DNA of 52,118 bases, from assembly GCA_018457135.1 (NCBI GenBank), contig JAGGDU010000227.1:1-52118 (forward strand). Direction: 5' to 3'. The position numbers and the translations under genes were made by a program. The notes beneath the pieces were generated by a model, which worked only from the letters and a program-made list of their open reading frames with translations, ran no database searches and had not been told where the DNA came from. This DNA is from Trichodesmium erythraeum GBRTRLIN201 (lineage in GTDB: Bacteria > Cyanobacteriota > Cyanobacteriia > Cyanobacteriales > Microcoleaceae). Below, piece after piece: positions 48,659-52,118 of the stretch; positions within the stretch are counted from its first letter, which is position 1, and each line of letters starts with the position of its first letter.

Positions 48659-49933
48659 ATGACTAATGATAGACCTCTTGTTGACCTAGAAAAAGCCTTG
48701 GAAGTTATTCAAAGTCAGGCAAACTCATTGCACGTTGTAGTGGTTGGTAAAATCAAAGGATTTCTTGATCCAGAGGTTTTGATGCGATCGCTCTTATTAG
48801 TTCAACTTCGTCATCCTCTATTAAATTCTCATATTGTCGGACCTTTAGATAACCTAATATTTAAAACTGAAGGTACAGAGAAAATACCTTTAGAGGTGAT
48901 TTTTAATTCTGAACCTGAATATTGGCAAACTATTTTTGTTAATGAGTTAAACACAAAGCTGGAAAACCAAAAAGTATTGCTGAGAGCTACTCTAATTAAA
49001 CCAACTGAAAAAAGTACAACTAATTATTTGATTACTAGAATTCATCATGCAATCATAGATGGTATTTCTGCTGTTCATTTATATTCAGAAATTTTGAGCT
49101 TTTGCCAAAAAATTGTATCAGAAAACCAAATTCCTGAAGTTGAGAAATTAGCACCCCCTCCGTGTTTCGAAAAAATAATTGCTGATTACAATATACAAAA
49201 TAATACAGAATCATTAATATCAGAATTAGGACAGCCAATAGATACTCTTCCTTTTGAAAAATATGTACCTTATAAACAACGTACTTGTGGGTTAATTCAA
49301 AAACAATTAAATGCCAGTTTAACTCAACAACTTATTCAACATTGTAAATCAGAAAAAGTGACTGTTCAAGGAGCTATTTGTTCGGCAATGATGCTGGCAT
49401 TAGCTAAAAATTTAGAGCCAGAAGATAAAGAGTTTTCTTTTAGTTGCTATCATGCTGTAGATATGAGAAAAAGACTAAATTATCCTATTGGTAATGAACA
49501 GATGGCTTTCTTAGTTTCTAGTTTATTGTGTTTTCACAAAGTTAATCAGAAAATGTCATTTTGGGGTTTGGCAAGACAAGCTACAGAGGAAATTAAAGCC
49601 AAACTAAAAACACCAGAAATTTACCATCGTGTTTTGTTTTTTTCTGAAGCTATAAACATGATATTAAAGAATCCCGAAAAAACTATTTCTTCTATATTTG
49701 TATCTAATATTGGCAAGGTGAAAATTTCATCGAAATATGGTCAATTTCAGTTAGAAGAAATTAGTTTTGGTTCATCAAATAAAATGTTTGGTAGTACTTT
49801 TAATGTTAGTGTTTCAACTTTTCAAGACCAAATAACTTTTAACTTTATATACACTCAACCTTTAGTTAGTCAGACTGTTATAGAAAAGCTAGTTAAAGAT
49901 TCAATAGAATATCTAGTAACATCTTGTAATTAA
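48659..49933 (+). CDS. Condensation/acyltransferase-fold protein with HHxxxDG motif
   Basis: A 424-aa protein of the chloramphenicol-acetyltransferase superfamily. Its active-site motif is RIHHAIIDGISAVHLYSEIL with His129, His130 and Asp134. A C-terminal floor segment reads IFVSNIGKVKI, then EEISFGSSNKM, typical of PapA-type, alcohol acetyltransferase or stand-alone condensation proteins. It should transfer an acyl group from CoA or a carrier protein to an alcohol or amine, but neither partner is seen. No NRPS or PKS gene is close. AGAAGAAA before the ATG supports the start. Confidence 0.78.
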   Translation: MTNDRPLVDLEKALEVIQSQANSLHVVVVGKIKGFLDPEVLMRSLLLVQLRHPLLNSHIVGPLDNLIFKTEGTEKIPLEVIFNSEPEYWQTIFVNELNTKLENQKVLLRATLIKPTEKSTTNYLITRIHHAIIDGISAVHLYSEILSFCQKIVSENQIPEVEKLAPPPCFEKIIADYNIQNNTESLISELGQPIDTLPFEKYVPYKQRTCGLIQKQLNASLTQQLIQHCKSEKVTVQGAICSAMMLALAKNLEPEDKEFSFSCYHAVDMRKRLNYPIGNEQMAFLVSSLLCFHKVNQKMSFWGLARQATEEIKAKLKTPEIYHRVLFFSEAINMILKNPEKTISSIFVSNIGKVKISSKYGQFQLEEISFGSSNKMFGSTFNVSVSTFQDQITFNFIYTQPLVSQTVIEKLVKDSIEYLVTSCN

Positions 49934-50304
49934 ATACATTAGATTTGGTGACTAATATGGTAGTAAAATCAATAGTCTCACCTTTTAAAGTAAAAAAAAG
50001 ATTTGTCATAAATATTTCAGGTAGATACTTCAATGGGAGATACTGATAACTGATAACTGATAACTGTTTCGCTACAGGACATGAAAAACCCAGTTCCTAC
50101 TTTAGGAAGCTAACTATAACTTAAATAACTCAGCAAGCATTCAACAACTAAATGCTTACATGACTCATCCCCAGAGGTTAAAATTATGGTCAGCTAAAAA
50201 AATGGAAAGCAAAGGGTTAATGCCCCTTTACCAAGTATCATTTTAGAACCTCTTCGGCCTTAGCCAAGGGAAAAGTTAATGATAAAACCTAATACCTATA
50301 AAAA
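49934..50304. other. Spacer with short tandem repeats
   Basis: The heptamer run actgataactgataactgataactg at about 50042-50066 is the short tandem repeat type common in filamentous cyanobacteria. Related sequence is near 39622, 37035 and 3090. No gene. Confidence 0.5.
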
Positions 50305-50883
50305 ATGCTGAATCTAAGACAACGTTTTTCATGGCCAAAAATTTTCTTGAGTTTGTTGAGTTTTTTACTAGCAATCTTTTTTTTACTGCTAATAGCAATA
50401 CCTACTGCTTTAGCTAGTCTAAATGATGATAGATTTGATGGTAATATATTTGCTCTTTATGCTGGTAATGGTTCTCTTGTACCTGCTAAGGTGAAATTAA
50501 AAGATTCTTTAAAAAATTCTAGACCTGCCCTACTGGTATTTTTTCTTGATGATAGTAAAGACTGTAAGCAATTTTCGGCTGTGGTTTCTCAACTTCAAGA
50601 ATTCTATGGTCGTGCAGCAGATTTTATTCCTGTTAATGTAGATGCTATGATTAATACTGTGACTGATGATTCTACAAAAGTAGCTTATTACTATCAAGGG
50701 TTTGTGCCTCAAACTGTTTTAATTAACCAACAAGGAGAAGTTGTGATCAATGAGAAAGGTCAAGTTTCTTTTGAAAAAATAGACGATGTTTTTCGAGAAG
50801 TTTTTGATTTATTACCGCGTTCTGAGTCTGCTGAACTTAAACGTCGAATTGTTAATGAAATTAATGTTGAGTTGAGAGAGTAA
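50305..50883 (+). CDS. Thioredoxin-like photosystem I accumulation factor
   Basis: A 192-aa protein with a signal peptide or N-terminal anchor (hydrophobic 12-36, ALA before residue 38). A thioredoxin-like fold follows: SRPALLVFFLDDSKDCKQF, FIPVNVDAMI, FVPQTVLINQQGEVVINEKG, DVFREVFDLLPRSES. The typical CxxC is reduced to a single cysteine (SKDC). The opening LNDDRFDGNIFALYAGNGSL is highly characteristic of cyanobacterial proteins annotated as thylakoid membrane photosystem I accumulation factor. Expected place is the thylakoid lumen or membrane, assisting PSI build-up; redox activity is unlikely with one cysteine. Confidence 0.85.
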   Translation: MLNLRQRFSWPKIFLSLLSFLLAIFFLLLIAIPTALASLNDDRFDGNIFALYAGNGSLVPAKVKLKDSLKNSRPALLVFFLDDSKDCKQFSAVVSQLQEFYGRAADFIPVNVDAMINTVTDDSTKVAYYYQGFVPQTVLINQQGEVVINEKGQVSFEKIDDVFREVFDLLPRSESAELKRRIVNEINVELRE

Positions 50884-51029
50884 TATCAATGGGGCGATAT
50901 AGCAGAAGTAGGAACAAATAGCCATTCGCCCTCAGGGGGTGAAAAGCCCCTCAAAACTATTGTTGGATGAGGGTTGAGACTGAAATTTATATGTTAAAAA
51001 CCATAATTGATAAATTGTACAAAGTGTGA
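50884..51029. other. Spacer with dispersed palindrome and a weak hairpin
   Basis: Contains aatagccattcgccc (about 50917-50931), half of the dispersed gcgaatagccattcgc repeat, and agggg...cccct (50934-50938 / 50947-50951), a 5-bp hairpin that might end transcription of the preceding gene although no T tract follows. Confidence 0.4.
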
Positions 51030-51150
51030 TCCGAATGCCCCCGAACAAAACCCCGTAGAAGATATTTGGTTACCAGCCCAAAACTTCAGCATACCACTTG
51101 ATAATTTTTGCAGTTATTGTCAAGTATTTAAGTAGCTATTTAAGTTTTTT
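51030..51150 (+). pseudogene. IS630-type transposase, C-terminal fragment
   Basis: Plus strand reads PNAPEQNPVEDIWLPAQNF then a decayed tail. This is like the last catalytic block of IS630 transposases (P-x-x-PE-x-NPVE-D-x-W-L-QAK). Only about 35 codons survive. Confidence 0.6.
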
Positions 51151-51577
51151 GCCATGATCAAATATTCAATTTTCTCCAACTTTTTTAGTATAAAATTTGG
51201 CAACAATTAATATACAGATTACTATAGCTATGTTTATAATACAATAAAATTAATTTATTTATAATCATTAAATAAGTATTATTGATAAGGGCTAGATTCA
51301 TCTTTTTTGGCAAATTTTTGGTCATCAGACTTCTTAGTCAACTTTTTTTACCCCCCAGTTATGTTCACTTAACTTTTCTAAAAAAATTTTGAATATTTAT
51401 TTTTATTTTGGGTCTTTTCTTAGTAATAATTACTGAGTTAGGCTTGTATATATTATTTAACTTAGTTGAGCTGAAACTAAGCAGTTTCTCTAATTGTTTT
51501 TTTTTTACTTATTTCCTACTATATATAAATAGATAAATAACATTAAAACTTTTGAACTGCAACTAAGGAGTTAGAAA
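51151..51577. other. Upstream region of the RTX gene
   Basis: AT-rich; it should contain the RTX gene promoter. A clear ribosome site AAGGAG lies at 51565-51570. Nothing else is recognised. Confidence 0.4.
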
Positions 51578-52118
51578 ATGTCTAATAGCTATATTTATGG
51601 TACTGGAGAAGACGATCTGCTATATGGTACCGGAGGAAACGATAAGGCGTATGGAAGCTCCGGAAATGATATTATCGAAGGTAAAGGAGGTGATGATGAA
51701 CTTTATGGTAATGGTGGGAATGACACAATTAAAGGAGAAGAAGGCGATGATACAGTTTTAGGTCATCCTGGAGATGACTCAATAGAAGGAAACGCAGGTG
51801 ATGATAAGCTTTATGGTGGTGATGGGGATGACCTAGTCTCAGGGGGAGAAGGAAACGATATGCAGACTGGAGGAGGAGGAAACGATACCATAGAAGGAGG
51901 AGAAGGTGATGACAAACTTTATGGAGGGCCTGATGATGACTTGATCAAGGGAGAAGACGGTCAAGATAAGCTTTATGGTAATGATGGGAATGACGCAATG
52001 GAAGGAGGTGCGGATGATGACACAGTTTTAGGTCATGCTGGAGATGACTCAATAGAAGGAAATGCAGGTGATGATAAGCTTTATGGTGGTGATGGGGATG
52101 ACCTAGTCTCAGGGGGAG
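51578..52118 (+). CDS. RTX (haemolysin-type calcium-binding repeat) protein, 5' part; continues beyond the window
   Basis: An open frame of 180 codons from ATG to the window end with no stop. After MSNSYIYGTGEDDLLYGTGG it consists almost entirely of calcium-binding nonapeptides GGxGxDxLx (for example DDKLYGGDGDDLVSGGEGND), about 20 copies. RTX proteins fold into calcium-bound parallel beta-rolls outside the cell and are exported by type I secretion; no signal peptide is expected. AAGGAG is 7 bp before the ATG. The DNA holds a near-identical 270-bp (10-nonapeptide) direct repeat: the stretch ending 51848 recurs ending 52118. Function beyond calcium binding cannot be told without the rest. Confidence 0.9.
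   Translation, partial: MSNSYIYGTGEDDLLYGTGGNDKAYGSSGNDIIEGKGGDDELYGNGGNDTIKGEEGDDTVLGHPGDDSIEGNAGDDKLYGGDGDDLVSGGEGNDMQTGGGGNDTIEGGEGDDKLYGGPDDDLIKGEDGQDKLYGNDGNDAMEGGADDDTVLGHAGDDSIEGNAGDDKLYGGDGDDLVSGG
51740..52118 (+). repeat. 270-bp direct repeat inside the RTX coding region
   Basis: The sequence from about 51749 to 51848 (acagttttaggtcat ... agggggag) recurs at 52018-52118 with very few differences (for example cct versus gct). The offset is 270 bp, exactly 90 codons, so the frame is maintained. The low divergence indicates recent duplication or conversion. Confidence 0.85.

Noticed and set aside
1-52118. tRNA, rRNA or tmRNA genes
   Set aside because: No cloverleaf with conserved TTCRANY loop and no rRNA stretches were noticed by eye.

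Overview
The window looks like chromosomal DNA from a filamentous, AT-rich, gene-sparse cyanobacterium. Pointers to this are the many GCGATCGC (HIP1) octamers scattered through genes and spacers, an intact psbI, a phycobiliprotein lyase (CpcS/CpeS), a photosystem I accumulation factor, a carotenoid oxygenase, a folate/biopterin-type MFS carrier and a DUF3769/LptD-like outer-membrane protein. Long non-coding spacers, many insertion-sequence (IS) relics and WD40/STAND proteins suggest an Oscillatoriales member such as Trichodesmium or Okeania. That placement is inference. No rRNA, tRNA or CRISPR array was recognised.

Layout. 0.3-11 kb: a nucleotidyltransferase/phosphomannomutase fusion (minus), a small membrane protein with a methyltransferase (plus), an M50/CBS site-2 protease (minus) and a GH38 alpha-mannosidase (minus) whose 3' end is echoed by about three decayed tandem copies. 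11-13 kb has no intact gene. 13-19.7 kb: a cyanobacterial protein of unknown role, psbI (38 codons), the DUF3769 outer-membrane protein, a strongly folded candidate RNA near 18.3-18.46 kb and a small conserved protein. 19.7-29.5 kb is an IS graveyard interrupted only by cpcS/cpeS (21.3-21.9 kb). It holds relics of IS5, ISAs1 (two head-to-head copies), IS4, IS66, IS1, IS701 and IS630 elements. One IS701 gene is apparently split by about 2.6 kb of other elements, and a 228-bp MITE-like element carries the same termini as the ISAs1 copies.

29.6-34.2 kb: a STAND-type P-loop NTPase followed by a separate 14-repeat WD40 protein. Together they read like one NACHT-WD40 protein cut in two, behind a duplicated 136-bp upstream region. 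34.2-36.2 kb: spacer with a possible 35-aa membrane peptide and an IS1634 relic. 36.2-43.1 kb: a sigma-70-like protein, a secreted protein, a sensor histidine kinase without a partner, a folate/biopterin carrier and an apocarotenoid oxygenase. 44.4-48.3 kb: a second, membrane-anchored AAA-WD40 protein. 48.7-50.9 kb: an HHxxxDG acyltransferase/condensation protein and a thioredoxin-like photosystem I accumulation factor. The window ends inside an RTX (calcium-binding nonapeptide) gene starting at 51578.

How the genes relate. Most genes are single transcription units in large spacers. Clear short-spaced pairs are the 79-aa/methyltransferase pair and the NTPase/WD40 pair. The best candidates for under-described biology are the split STAND/WD40 pair, the orphan structured RNA at 18.3 kb, and the repeated appearance of diverged ~136-152-bp tandem duplications at gene edges.
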